Under the pieces are notes generated by a model. That model saw only the letters and a list, made by a program, of their open reading frames with translations, was not told the origin of the DNA and did no database searches. From Nitrospirae bacterium RBG_13_39_12 (lineage in GTDB: Bacteria > Nitrospirota > Thermodesulfovibrionia > Thermodesulfovibrionales > SM23-35): DNA of 5,801 nt. The first letter of the stretch is position 1. Each line of letters begins with the position of its first letter. Positions 1 to 5,776 of the stretch are shown here, piece by piece. The position numbers and the translations under genes were made by a program. The DNA is taken from NCBI GenBank assembly GCA_001805125.1, contig MHEF01000132.1, positions 1-5,801 of the forward strand, written 5' to 3'.

Positions 1-418
1 AACCCTTAACTGTGAGCGCCCTGTACGGGTACCCGCCGTCGATCAGAAACTGAACCTCTGCATCCCTGCCTTTATATATCATTTTTGAAAAGTCAGGAGG
101 TATGACAAGCACTGCTCTGAGTTTACCGCTTGTAAGGAGTCTGTCTGCATGCTGTAAATCAAGGATTTCTTCCTTCAAGTCGAAATACCTTCCCTTGAAC
201 TTTTCAATAAGCTGTGCACTTAACTGGCTGTGGTCATAATCTATATAGGCAAAAGGCATATGCTCAATATCAAGGCTGATACCGTAGCCAAAGACAATAA
301 ACATGATAAAGGGAACTACAAAAGCAAGGATAAGAAAAAGTCTCACCCTCACTATTTCCTTGACCTCTTTTCCTGTTACCGCAAAGACCCTTTTAAGGCT
401 ATTGTTGCCTGTTATCAT
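1..418 (-). CDS. ABC-2 type permease, YbhS-like, N-terminal part (cut by window edge)
   Basis: This is the beginning of an inner-membrane permease that would pair with the ATPase encoded just upstream to export a substrate. The reading frame opens at ATG (416-418, complement), runs 139 codons without a stop and leaves the window at position 1. The start is supported by AAAGGG six bases upstream. A short cytoplasmic N-terminus rich in Lys/Arg is followed by one membrane segment at about residues 26-47, ending in FGYGISLD. The same FGYGI-LD motif follows the first membrane helix of E. coli YbhS and its relatives, as I remember them. Residues 50-139 form the start of the extracytoplasmic domain typical of ABC-2 permeases with an early helix, including an LVIPPDF motif. 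The remaining five or so helices lie outside the window. Whether it corresponds to YbhS, YbhR or YhhJ cannot be decided from this fragment. Confidence 0.88.
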   Translation of the reverse strand, partial: MITGNNSLKRVFAVTGKEVKEIVRVRLFLILAFVVPFIMFIVFGYGISLDIEHMPFAYIDYDHSQLSAQLIEKFKGRYFDLKEEILDLQHADRLLTSGKLRAVLVIPPDFSKMIYKGRDAEVQFLIDGGYPYRALTVKG

Positions 419-440
419 TTAAAACCCTTTAGCGTTTATT

Positions 441-513
441 GTCATTTCGGCTTGTCCGAAATCCTTCTTATTCTTATCAAATCAAACAAAGATTCCAGAC
501 AAGCTGGAATGAC
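441..513. repeat. Paired-hairpin palindromic repeat in the ATPase-permease gap
   Basis: The 73 bases begin with GTCATT and end with AATGAC. They hold two small hairpins. The left one has ATTTCGG (444-450) and CCGAAAT (456-462) around the loop CTTGT. The right one has ATTCCAG (492-498) and CTGGAAT (504-510) around the loop ACAAG. The two loops are complementary, and the halves are diverged inverted copies of each other. Differences between the halves are compensated within each stem, so both hairpins stay perfectly paired. The layout matches the core of the repeat at 3644-3795. Lying between two co-oriented genes of one operon, it would be transcribed and could affect mRNA stability or the relative yield of the permease; that is inference. 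Confidence 0.75.
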
Positions 514-540
514 TTCTTCTGGTTATGATAGATAAATGTT

Positions 541-2232
541 TCACTTATTCTTCTCCAAAAAATATATAAAAACGTCCTCCATGAGAGGCAGGATTTTTCT
601 TGCGTAATGGTATTTGATATTATTGGTATCCAGCAATGTTTTTATCTCGCTGTTGCTTAACCCTTTCTTCCATACGTGATAACGTCTTCCAAAAGGTGTT
701 ATCGCTATCTGGTCTGAAGAGAATATTTTCGTGTCCAGCGGCGTTTCAGGATAAATTTCATAGACCTCACCGGAATCTTCAACAAAATCTTTTCTGAGAT
801 TCTCAGGGGAATCAATTGCTATGACCCTGCCCTCATTCATAATGGCAATCCTGTCACAGAAGTCAGCCTCCACCATGTTATGGGTGGTAACAATTACTGT
901 AATGCCCATCCTGTCTGAAAGCATGCGTATTAACTGCCAGAAAGACCTCCTGGCAACAGGATCAACTCCTGATGTGGGCTCATCAAGTATAAGGACCGAA
1001 GGGAGATTCAGTGTTGAACAGCCGAGGGCAAGCCTCTGTTTTATCCCAAGGGGAAGCCTGTTTACAATCGTATTTTCCATGCCTGCAATACCGGACACCT
1101 CTATAACCCACTTCACCCTCTCCCTGAAAGCTGTCCTGTCAATGTTATAAAGACTGCCGTAAAGCTCTATGTTCTCTATTACTGTAAGGTCTCCGTAAAG
1201 GGAAAAAACCTGGGACATGTAGCCGATTATCTTCCTGAGCTCAGCACTGCCTGACTGCATGCCCAAAACATTTATGGTACCTTCATCATGCTTGAGGAGG
1301 GCAAGAATGCATTTAAGGAGTGTGGTTTTCCCTGCTCCGTTAGGTCCCAGGAATCCGAATATCTCACCCCGTTTTATTGAAAGACTGATATTGTCTACAG
1401 CTTTAAACGAGCCGAAATATTTGCTTACCCCGGTGATAGTGATAGCTGTTGAATCATTTTTAGATAAATTAAGATCAAAGGGCATATCGTAAGCAGGGAG
1501 TTCTTTATCCCCAAGAAGCATCTCGAAAAATGCCTTTTCAAGGTCTTTTTCTTCTGTCATCAGCTGCTCGGGGTCCCCGTTATATATAATCTTGCCTTCG
1601 TGCAGAAACCCTACAGAATGGCATCTCTCAGCTTCATCCATATAGGAGGTCGCCAGTATAAGAGTGGTACCTGCTTCTTTTATAAAACCATTCAGAAGCT
1701 CCCATAACTGTCTCCTCGAAAGTGGGTCCACGCCTGTTGACGGCTCGTCAAGCAAAAGTATATCCGGGTTTGAAATCACAGAACAGCAGATTCCCAGCTT
1801 CTGTTTCATCCCGCCTGAAAGATGTTTTGCAAGTCTGTCCTTGAAAGGTGTCAACCCGGTTGCTTTAAGAAGCTTGTCTTTCAACAGATCCCTTTTATCG
1901 TCAGGGACATTCTTAATCGCAGCAAAGAAATTAATATTCTCATCAATTGAAAGGTCCATATAGAGGTTCAGTCCGAGACCCTGCGGCATAAAACTTAGAT
2001 GCCTTTTCGCTGATTCAGGATTTTTAAGCAGGTCTTTATCCATAAAAATAGCAGTGCCTTCATAGGTCAACACGCCTGAGCATATCTTCAGAAAGGTGCT
2101 TTTCCCTGAACCGTCTGGACCTATAATGCCTGTAATCTCGGAAGGAATTATATCGAGGCTGATTCCCTGTAATGCAAATTTCTTTTTGTATTTTTTTGAT
2201 ACATTTCTGAACGATATTACAGGAGGTTTCAT
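541..2232 (-). CDS. ybhF: Tandem two-domain ABC transporter ATPase, YbhF-like
   Basis: This 563-residue cytoplasmic protein contains both nucleotide-binding domains of an ABC exporter in one chain and would power the permease encoded next. Domain 1 has Walker A GPDGSGKST (38-46), signature LSGGMKQ (138-144) and Walker B ILLLDEP (158-164). Domain 2 has Walker A GPNGAGKTT (296-304), a degenerate signature LPLGIKQ (393-399), Walker B VLILDEP (413-419) and H-loop His451. In domain 1 the H-loop histidine is replaced by Ser196 (ATSYMDEAE). These departures, as I recall them, also occur in E. coli YbhF, which supports the family call. A C-terminal tail of about 70 residues ends in a MEDVFIYFLEK motif, common in this family. 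The ATG at 2230-2232 lies nine residues before the conserved domain start and directly after a TAA. No Shine-Dalgarno sequence is visible. The gene follows the adaptor by 178 bases and precedes the permease by 122. Confidence 0.95.
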   Translation of the reverse strand: MKPPVISFRNVSKKYKKKFALQGISLDIIPSEITGIIGPDGSGKSTFLKICSGVLTYEGTAIFMDKDLLKNPESAKRHLSFMPQGLGLNLYMDLSIDENINFFAAIKNVPDDKRDLLKDKLLKATGLTPFKDRLAKHLSGGMKQKLGICCSVISNPDILLLDEPSTGVDPLSRRQLWELLNGFIKEAGTTLILATSYMDEAERCHSVGFLHEGKIIYNGDPEQLMTEEKDLEKAFFEMLLGDKELPAYDMPFDLNLSKNDSTAITITGVSKYFGSFKAVDNISLSIKRGEIFGFLGPNGAGKTTLLKCILALLKHDEGTINVLGMQSGSAELRKIIGYMSQVFSLYGDLTVIENIELYGSLYNIDRTAFRERVKWVIEVSGIAGMENTIVNRLPLGIKQRLALGCSTLNLPSVLILDEPTSGVDPVARRSFWQLIRMLSDRMGITVIVTTHNMVEADFCDRIAIMNEGRVIAIDSPENLRKDFVEDSGEVYEIYPETPLDTKIFSSDQIAITPFGRRYHVWKKGLSNSEIKTLLDTNNIKYHYARKILPLMEDVFIYFLEKNK

Positions 2233-2252
2233 TTAGTTAATAGAATTTTTTG

Positions 2253-2413
2253 TGAGCCAGATATGCTGAAAAAGGCTTGCCCTGAGACCCCGCAGAGTCC
2301 TATGCATGGCCTGCCGGCCTAAAGCTGAAAAAAACTTGCGGCTAAGAGTACAGTCATGTGAATTCAAATAGAATCTCGTCGAATTGCAAGGGTTTTTCAG
2401 CGTATCTGTCTCA
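2253..2413. repeat. 161-base inverted-repeat element with three copies of a 16-base motif
   Basis: Terminal arms 2253-2280 and 2386-2413 are inverted copies of each other, matching at 24 of 28 positions. Inside is a motif that can be written GCTGAAAAANNCTTGC. It occurs at 2265-2280 (NN = GG), at 2324-2339 in the same orientation (NN = AA), and at 2386-2401 inverted (NN = CC in motif orientation). Only the two central bases differ between copies. A small GGCC-TGCC-GGCC hairpin lies at 2308-2319. The right arm runs exactly to the stop codon of the adaptor gene (2411-2413), so the element may supply that stop. It fills most of the gap between adaptor and ATPase. It could be a non-autonomous mobile element or a structured intercistronic RNA. 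No target duplication is visible, and I cannot assign it to a named family. Confidence 0.6.
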
Positions 2414-3505
2414 AGGTCCAACATCAAATTTTACATCTACAGGCATTCCCTTTTTAAGGACTTCAATATAGGTCTTCCCTTTATCTGTAGATTTATCTCC
2501 TTTTGAAAAACAGATCTTGGCTGCAAAAACCTGCTTTACCCTTTCCTCATATGACTGGACCTCTTTGGGTGTAAACTCTGCCCTATCCGAGATATAGCAG
2601 ACATAACCTGTAAAAGGACGCTCAGGATATGCATCGGTTAAAACTTCGGCCTTCATATCCATTTGAATCCTGCCGATATATTTTTCTGGAATATAGGTCT
2701 TTATATGCAAGTCATCAGGATTGATCATAACTCCTATCACCCCGCCCTGCAGAAGTACTTCGCCCGGTTCAGCAACCTTTTTGAGAATAATCCCGTCTGA
2801 AGGTGAAGTTATCACTGTATACCCTATATTTATGTCTATCTGATTCAGGGTTTCCCTTAACTGGCTGAGTGTTTTCCGTAATGCAAGGAGTTCTTTCTCC
2901 TTTGCTTGTACCAGCTTTTTTGAATTCTCTGCTTTCAACATTGACACCTTTGCTCTTTCAACTTCTTTCAGGGCAACATTTACTTCCTCCTGTGAAAGCT
3001 CATTAGCAAGTTTCACATTGTCATGTCTTTCCTTTGACACAGCTTCCTTTTCCAAGAGATTCGAATATCTGCTGAATTCCTTTTCAGCATTCTCCTTTTT
3101 TGCCTCTGATTGCTTTAATCTTGCATCTGCAACAGAAAGGACTTGCTGCGCCTCATCTATACTATGCTGAACGCTGTTTGCTGTATATTCGAGATCAAAT
3201 TCAGCAGCATTGATTCTTTCACCCAGTTCCCCGATCCTTTCCAGAGTCTGTCTTCGCCTGGATTTCAAATCTGCATCTTCAATCAATGCGATAGTGTCGC
3301 CCTTTTTAACATTAACGCCGTCTTCTATCAGAACACTTTCCAGTTTACCCATAACCCTGGCGCCTAATTCTATTTCATCGGCTTCTACCCTGCCGCTGAC
3401 AACCAGATAATTGTTTTTGGATTTGATATACGGGAGTATCTTATAAACGGCAATCACTAATAGAAGGAAAACAATTATAATCAGGAATATATTTTTTTTG
3501 CGCAT
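2411..3505 (-). CDS. HlyD-family periplasmic adaptor (membrane fusion protein), YbhG-like
   Basis: This 364-residue protein would be anchored in the inner membrane and bridge the ABC exporter to an outer-membrane channel. The N-terminus is MRKKN followed by an uncleaved-looking membrane helix at about 6-26. Next come the first half of a split biotinyl-lipoyl domain (about 33-76, with VSGRVEADEIELGARVMGKL and a V-KGD turn), a long charged alpha-hairpin (about 80-225), the second lipoyl half (about 227-262, with SPSDGIILKKVAEPGEV) and a beta-barrel domain to the C-terminus. The stretch AEFTPKEVQSYEER (309-322), followed by a KKGMPVDVKF ending, is characteristic of the YbhG/YhiI type of adaptor. 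The long hairpin is the part that meets TolC-like channels in related proteins. The gene is first in the operon. Its ATG has no Shine-Dalgarno sequence, but a TATAAT box ends seven bases before it. The stop TGA lies in the end of the repeat at 2253-2413. Confidence 0.93.
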   Translation of the reverse strand: MRKKNIFLIIIVFLLLVIAVYKILPYIKSKNNYLVVSGRVEADEIELGARVMGKLESVLIEDGVNVKKGDTIALIEDADLKSRRRQTLERIGELGERINAAEFDLEYTANSVQHSIDEAQQVLSVADARLKQSEAKKENAEKEFSRYSNLLEKEAVSKERHDNVKLANELSQEEVNVALKEVERAKVSMLKAENSKKLVQAKEKELLALRKTLSQLRETLNQIDINIGYTVITSPSDGIILKKVAEPGEVLLQGGVIGVMINPDDLHIKTYIPEKYIGRIQMDMKAEVLTDAYPERPFTGYVCYISDRAEFTPKEVQSYEERVKQVFAAKICFSKGDKSTDKGKTYIEVLKKGMPVDVKFDVGP

Positions 3506-3512
3506 GTGAAAA

Positions 3513-3541
3513 ATTATAACTTAAGGCTTTCATGAAGTAAA
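3513..3541 (-). promoter_or_regulatory. Candidate sigma-70-type promoter for the exporter operon, possibly leaderless
   Basis: On the minus strand a perfect -10 box TATAAT (3513-3518) is preceded by TTTACT (3536-3541; four of six matches to TTGACA) with a 17-base spacer. Transcription would be expected to begin about seven bases beyond the -10 box, at 3505-3506, which is the A of the adaptor ATG or the base before it. No ribosome binding site is seen upstream of that ATG, which agrees with a leaderless transcript. The match could be chance in an AT-rich gap, so confidence is limited. Confidence 0.4.
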
Positions 3542-3643
3542 CCCCGTTAGAAAGGACAGGGCTTAAAACCACGCCCTTTCTGAAAGATGTCTAAATTCTA
3601 ACATACAAGTCATCACCACTCAAAAAAGCGGGGGCTAACGAAA

Positions 3644-3795
3644 TACTAAGGAGTTCAAAAGTAAGACCACATTGTTTATGTTTCCGTCATTCCCGCAATT
3701 CTTAAGCGGGAATCCAGTCTTTTCGTTGGTTTTCCTGGATTCCTGCTTTCGCAGGAATGACCGATTACGAGAATTTACTAATGAACTCCTTGGTA
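3644..3795. repeat. 152-base nested palindromic repeat (MITE-like) with dRS3-like hairpins
   Basis: The outer arms 3644-3664 and 3775-3795 are inverted copies matching at 18 of 21 positions, including a perfect ten-base core AAGGAGTTCA/TGAACTCCTT. The core at 3686-3761 begins GTCATTCC and ends GGAATGAC. It contains two hairpins: ATTCCCGC/GCGGGAAT (3689-3696 with 3706-3713) and ATTCCTGC/GCAGGAAT (3739-3746 with 3751-3758). The single stem difference between them is compensated. The ATTCCC...GGGAAT design resembles the dRS3 repeats of Neisseria and similar repeats scattered in many genomes. It shares layout with the repeat at 441-513 but is better conserved and has extra outer arms. No target-site duplication is evident. 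It lies upstream of the exporter operon promoter. Confidence 0.8.
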
Positions 3796-3945
3796 AATAC
3801 AACTTTATCAATGGCAATTTTCAGGCCGGTCTATAATTATCCTGATGTAAGATGTTACTATATATCCAGGTTTAGCAATAGTGAGTGTTATCTTAATCCT
3901 GGAAAGTTTTATTAAAATATTGGCTCTAAATAAATGTAGGGTAAA

Positions 3946-4161
3946 TTGAAAAAAGAAATAATATTGAGAGAGAAAATCCATCTTCTTGAACAGGAAATTG
4001 AAACACTGACAGAAAAACTTGATTCTATTAATGCTGCGATAAAAGAATTGGAGGATTTGAAAAAAGATATAAAGGGGTTAAAGGTTTTTATGGGTGGGTC
4101 ACATCCTGATTTCAAAAGCAAGTTTCCGGAGATAATGCAGAAGGTTTTTAAAAAGAGCTAA
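3946..4161 (+). CDS. Small coiled-coil protein of unknown function
   Basis: This 71-residue frame opens at TTG (3946), the first possible start after an in-frame TAG at 3937-3939. AGGG lies four bases before the TTG, which gives weak support. Residues 1-45 are strongly charged with hydrophobic residues at heptad-like spacing (LREKIHLLEQEIETLTEKLDS is typical of the stretch, then INAAIKEL), so a coiled coil is very likely. The C-terminal part, about 46-71, contains GLKVFMGGSHPDF and then a Lys-rich amphipathic end. No membrane segment, signal peptide or known motif is seen. I do not recognise the family. It stands alone, divergent from the exporter operon and convergent with the phosphatase gene. 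Its composition looks protein-like, and it is the best candidate on either strand here, but it remains hypothetical. Confidence 0.55.
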   Translation: MKKEIILREKIHLLEQEIETLTEKLDSINAAIKELEDLKKDIKGLKVFMGGSHPDFKSKFPEIMQKVFKKS

Positions 4162-4277
4162 ACAAGGTTTGAATCAAGATATTTTCATTTTCACTTTGGG
4201 AAAACAGTTATTTAGGTGTTTATTCTTAGAACTCTATATTAGAGCATATAAATATAAAGATATTTTTACTAAACTTA

Positions 4278-4856
4278 CTATACAGGCTCTTTAGAATCTG
4301 CAAGAGCAAGCATTTCTCTATCATCTGAACTATCACCATAAACAAAAATTTGGTCAAATCCTTCTAAGTTATATTTTTCTTTGATTCGTTTAACCTTTTC
4401 AATGCCATAGCAGTTTTTTGTTAAGAATTTACCTGTCAACCTACCATTCTTTACCTCGAGTTTTGTCGCTATCAAATCCAAGCTGTATACTTCACACCAG
4501 TCCCTCACCCAGTCTTCGATAGAGGCCGTAACAACTACAACTCTGTGTCCTTGAGCTTTGTGCCACTCTATTTTTTCTAATGCGGGTTTCCGTATGATTT
4601 TTGGTAATTCATCTCTTGAATATCTTGCTGCTTTATTTTTGAAATATTTAATTTCCCACCCCTTAAAGAAATAACTTAGAACGATCTCTTTTGCTTTCCA
4701 ATTAGGAATGAGTTTTAATTTGTATAAAATTAATATAGGACTTAATAAAAAGAACCCCGGTAGGAATTTTTTATAACCACCGGCATAAGTTATGAAATCG
4801 ACCATGCTGTCTTTCGTCGTAATTGTACCATCAAAATCAAAAAGGGCAAGGTTCAT
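4278..4856 (-). CDS. HAD-IB family phosphatase
   Basis: This 192-residue hydrolase of the haloacid dehalogenase superfamily, subfamily IB (related to SerB), should remove a phosphate through a phospho-aspartate intermediate. Motif I is DFDGT with nucleophile Asp7 and acid/base Asp9. Motif II is VVTAS with Thr110. The motif III lysine is probably Lys154 in GIEKVKRI. Motif IV is YGDSSDDREML with Asp175 and Asp179. The cap has a hydrophobic patch at about 31-48 that could touch the membrane. The length is slightly short for the subfamily, but all catalytic motifs are present. The ATG at 4854-4856 lies six codons before the nucleophile; no clear Shine-Dalgarno sequence is seen. It follows the prenyl-phosphate phosphoribosyltransferase gene by 53 bases in the same direction. 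I infer that it dephosphorylates that enzyme's product, the job done in mycobacteria by a different phosphatase family, Rv3807c. Another sugar-phosphate substrate remains possible. Confidence 0.9.
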   Translation of the reverse strand: MNLALFDFDGTITTKDSMVDFITYAGGYKKFLPGFFLLSPILILYKLKLIPNWKAKEIVLSYFFKGWEIKYFKNKAARYSRDELPKIIRKPALEKIEWHKAQGHRVVVVTASIEDWVRDWCEVYSLDLIATKLEVKNGRLTGKFLTKNCYGIEKVKRIKEKYNLEGFDQIFVYGDSSDDREMLALADSKEPV

Positions 4857-4909
4857 CTAAAAATGAAATCCCATATTAGGTTTAATTGCTCAATGATGTT
4901 TTATAGAAG

Positions 4910-5776
4910 TTACACGTAAATTAACAGTATAAAAGTTGCAATCCATCCTAAAATAGACAGTTGCAAAAATCTATCCCGTAACAACATCTCAGTGGGTGAA
5001 CCGCTTTTCTTCTCTACAATAGTTATATGCATATATCTCAAAAGTCCTAAAATAACGAATACCACCGTCAGATATAAATTTTCACTGTGCATCCTACTAA
5101 CAACATCTGATGATATTGTATACATAATATAGGAAACGATTACAACAGAGGCCATTATCACCATAGATGTATTTAAAAATTCAAGATTATAGCCGTCTAT
5201 TATTTTTCTTGTTTTATCCCCAGTTTCGAGATATATCAACACGTCATCTCTTCTTTTTGCTAATGCTATAAAAAGAGCCAATAAAAATGTCATAATAATA
5301 ATCCACATTGACAGCCAAATATTGCCGGTCTGAGACCCGACAAAAATTCTTATCACAAAGCCAGTAGCAATGATGAAGGTATCGATAATAACGATGTGTT
5401 TTAATTTTAAGGTATAAAGAAGGTTTAAAATAAAATAAGATAAAATAAGATAAAATACGGTACTCTTTAAAAGATAAGAGATTGCTAATCCAAAGATCAA
5501 CAGTATAATCATTAATATTTTTGCAAACTGTTTTGAGACCTTGCCTGAGGCAAGAGGTCTGTTTTTCTTTGTAGGGTGTTTTCTATCTTCCTCAATGTCA
5601 TGATAATCATTAAAAATATAAACAGAACTTGCAACTAAAGAAAATGCAATAAAGGCCATCATTGTCTTCAGAAGCAAATTGAAATCTGTCATTTTTAATG
5701 AAAAAAATAAGGGAAGGAAAATGAAGAGATTCTTGATATATTGATGCGGACGTATAAGTAATATATAGTTCTTCAT
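4910..5776 (-). CDS. UbiA-family polyprenyl-phosphate phosphoribosyltransferase (DPPR synthase-like)
   Basis: This integral membrane enzyme should transfer 5-phosphoribose from PRPP to a polyprenyl phosphate, as Rv3806c (UbiA) does in mycobacterial arabinan synthesis. From the ATG at 5776 it has 288 residues and about eight or nine hydrophobic helices. The N-terminus has RPHQYIKNLFIFLPLFF. The first metal and diphosphate motif is NDYHDIEEDRKHP (56-68), followed by RPLASG. Next come LKHIVIIDTFIIATGFVIR, ALAKRRDDVL (172-180), and near the end GSPTEMLLRDR. These last motifs separate the phosphoribosyltransferases from quinone-pathway UbiA enzymes. The frame stays open to a GTG at 5800 at the window edge, giving eight more residues (MQREIFSK). 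I prefer the ATG because family members usually begin about ten residues before RPHQ, but no strong ribosome binding site decides between them. The gene is the first of a pair with the HAD phosphatase and lies in AT-rich DNA. Confidence 0.92.
   Translation of the reverse strand: MKNYILLIRPHQYIKNLFIFLPLFFSLKMTDFNLLLKTMMAFIAFSLVASSVYIFNDYHDIEEDRKHPTKKNRPLASGKVSKQFAKILMIILLIFGLAISYLLKSTVFYLILSYFILNLLYTLKLKHIVIIDTFIIATGFVIRIFVGSQTGNIWLSMWIIIMTFLLALFIALAKRRDDVLIYLETGDKTRKIIDGYNLEFLNTSMVIMASVVIVSYIMYTISSDVVSRMHSENLYLTVVFVILGLLRYMHITIVEKKSGSPTEMLLRDRFLQLSILGWIATFILLIYV
5431..5457. repeat. 10-base tandem repeat inside the phosphoribosyltransferase gene
   Basis: The unit TAAAATAAGA occurs twice in full and a third time for seven bases. 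It lies in the coding sequence for a membrane helix (roughly residues 106-115 of the 288-residue form). Because the unit is not a multiple of three, gain or loss of one copy would shift the frame. With fewer than three units it may be only a by-product of AT-rich codons for Leu, Ile, Tyr and Phe. Confidence 0.7.

Larger units (their letters stand above)
3506..3945. other. 440-base non-coding region between the exporter operon and the coiled-coil gene
   Basis: This gap separates the minus-strand exporter operon from the plus-strand coiled-coil gene, so both would be read outward from it. Next to the adaptor start it holds the candidate promoter. At 3549-3581 there is an imperfect hairpin: AGAAA and GGGC pair with GCCC and TTTCT, with a five-base bulge and no T-run, so it is not a clear terminator. 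The nested palindromic repeat occupies 3644-3795. A TATAAT stands at 3832-3837 on the plus strand, but no matching -35 box is found at normal spacing; a TAAAAT at 3913-3918 is equally unsupported. A six-base inverted repeat, TCCAGG/CCTGGA, spans about 3865-3903. I find no credible gene here. Confidence 0.6.

Noticed and set aside
230..535. A 101-codon plus-strand frame
   Set aside because: It lies opposite the permease start and the repeat at 441-513; the minus-strand permease has clear family features and this frame has none.
2233..2427. A 64-codon minus-strand frame starting with TTG in the adaptor end and stopping right before the ATPase ATG
   Set aside because: It is almost wholly a translation of the inverted-repeat element, has no ribosome binding site, and reads like no known domain. 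The close join to the ATPase start could still matter for coupling, but I do not call a gene.
3549..3581. Hairpin AGAAAGG...CCTTTCT as a terminator
   Set aside because: The stem needs a five-base bulge and no T-run follows on either strand, so it is listed only as a hairpin within the gap.
3625..3636. Minus-strand AGCCCCCGCTTTTTT as an intrinsic terminator
   Set aside because: The T-run is good, but the stem would be only three base pairs.
441..3795. The palindromic repeats as a CRISPR array
   Set aside because: There are only two distant, diverged copies, no regular spacers and no cas genes.
3635..3817. A 60-codon minus-strand frame across the nested repeat
   Set aside because: Its SFLRKQESR segment is the usual spurious translation of GTCATTCC-type repeats, and the frame spans the palindrome.
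3912..4121. A 69-codon minus-strand frame opposite the coiled-coil gene
   Set aside because: Its Ser/Phe-rich sequence is what the opposite strand of a Lys/Glu-rich coiled coil gives; it shows no domain features.
4232..4244. CTCTA-TAT-TAGAG hairpin in the convergent gap 4162-4277 as a shared terminator
   Set aside because: A five-base, mostly A/T stem with no T-run is too weak to call, although a terminator is expected in this gap.
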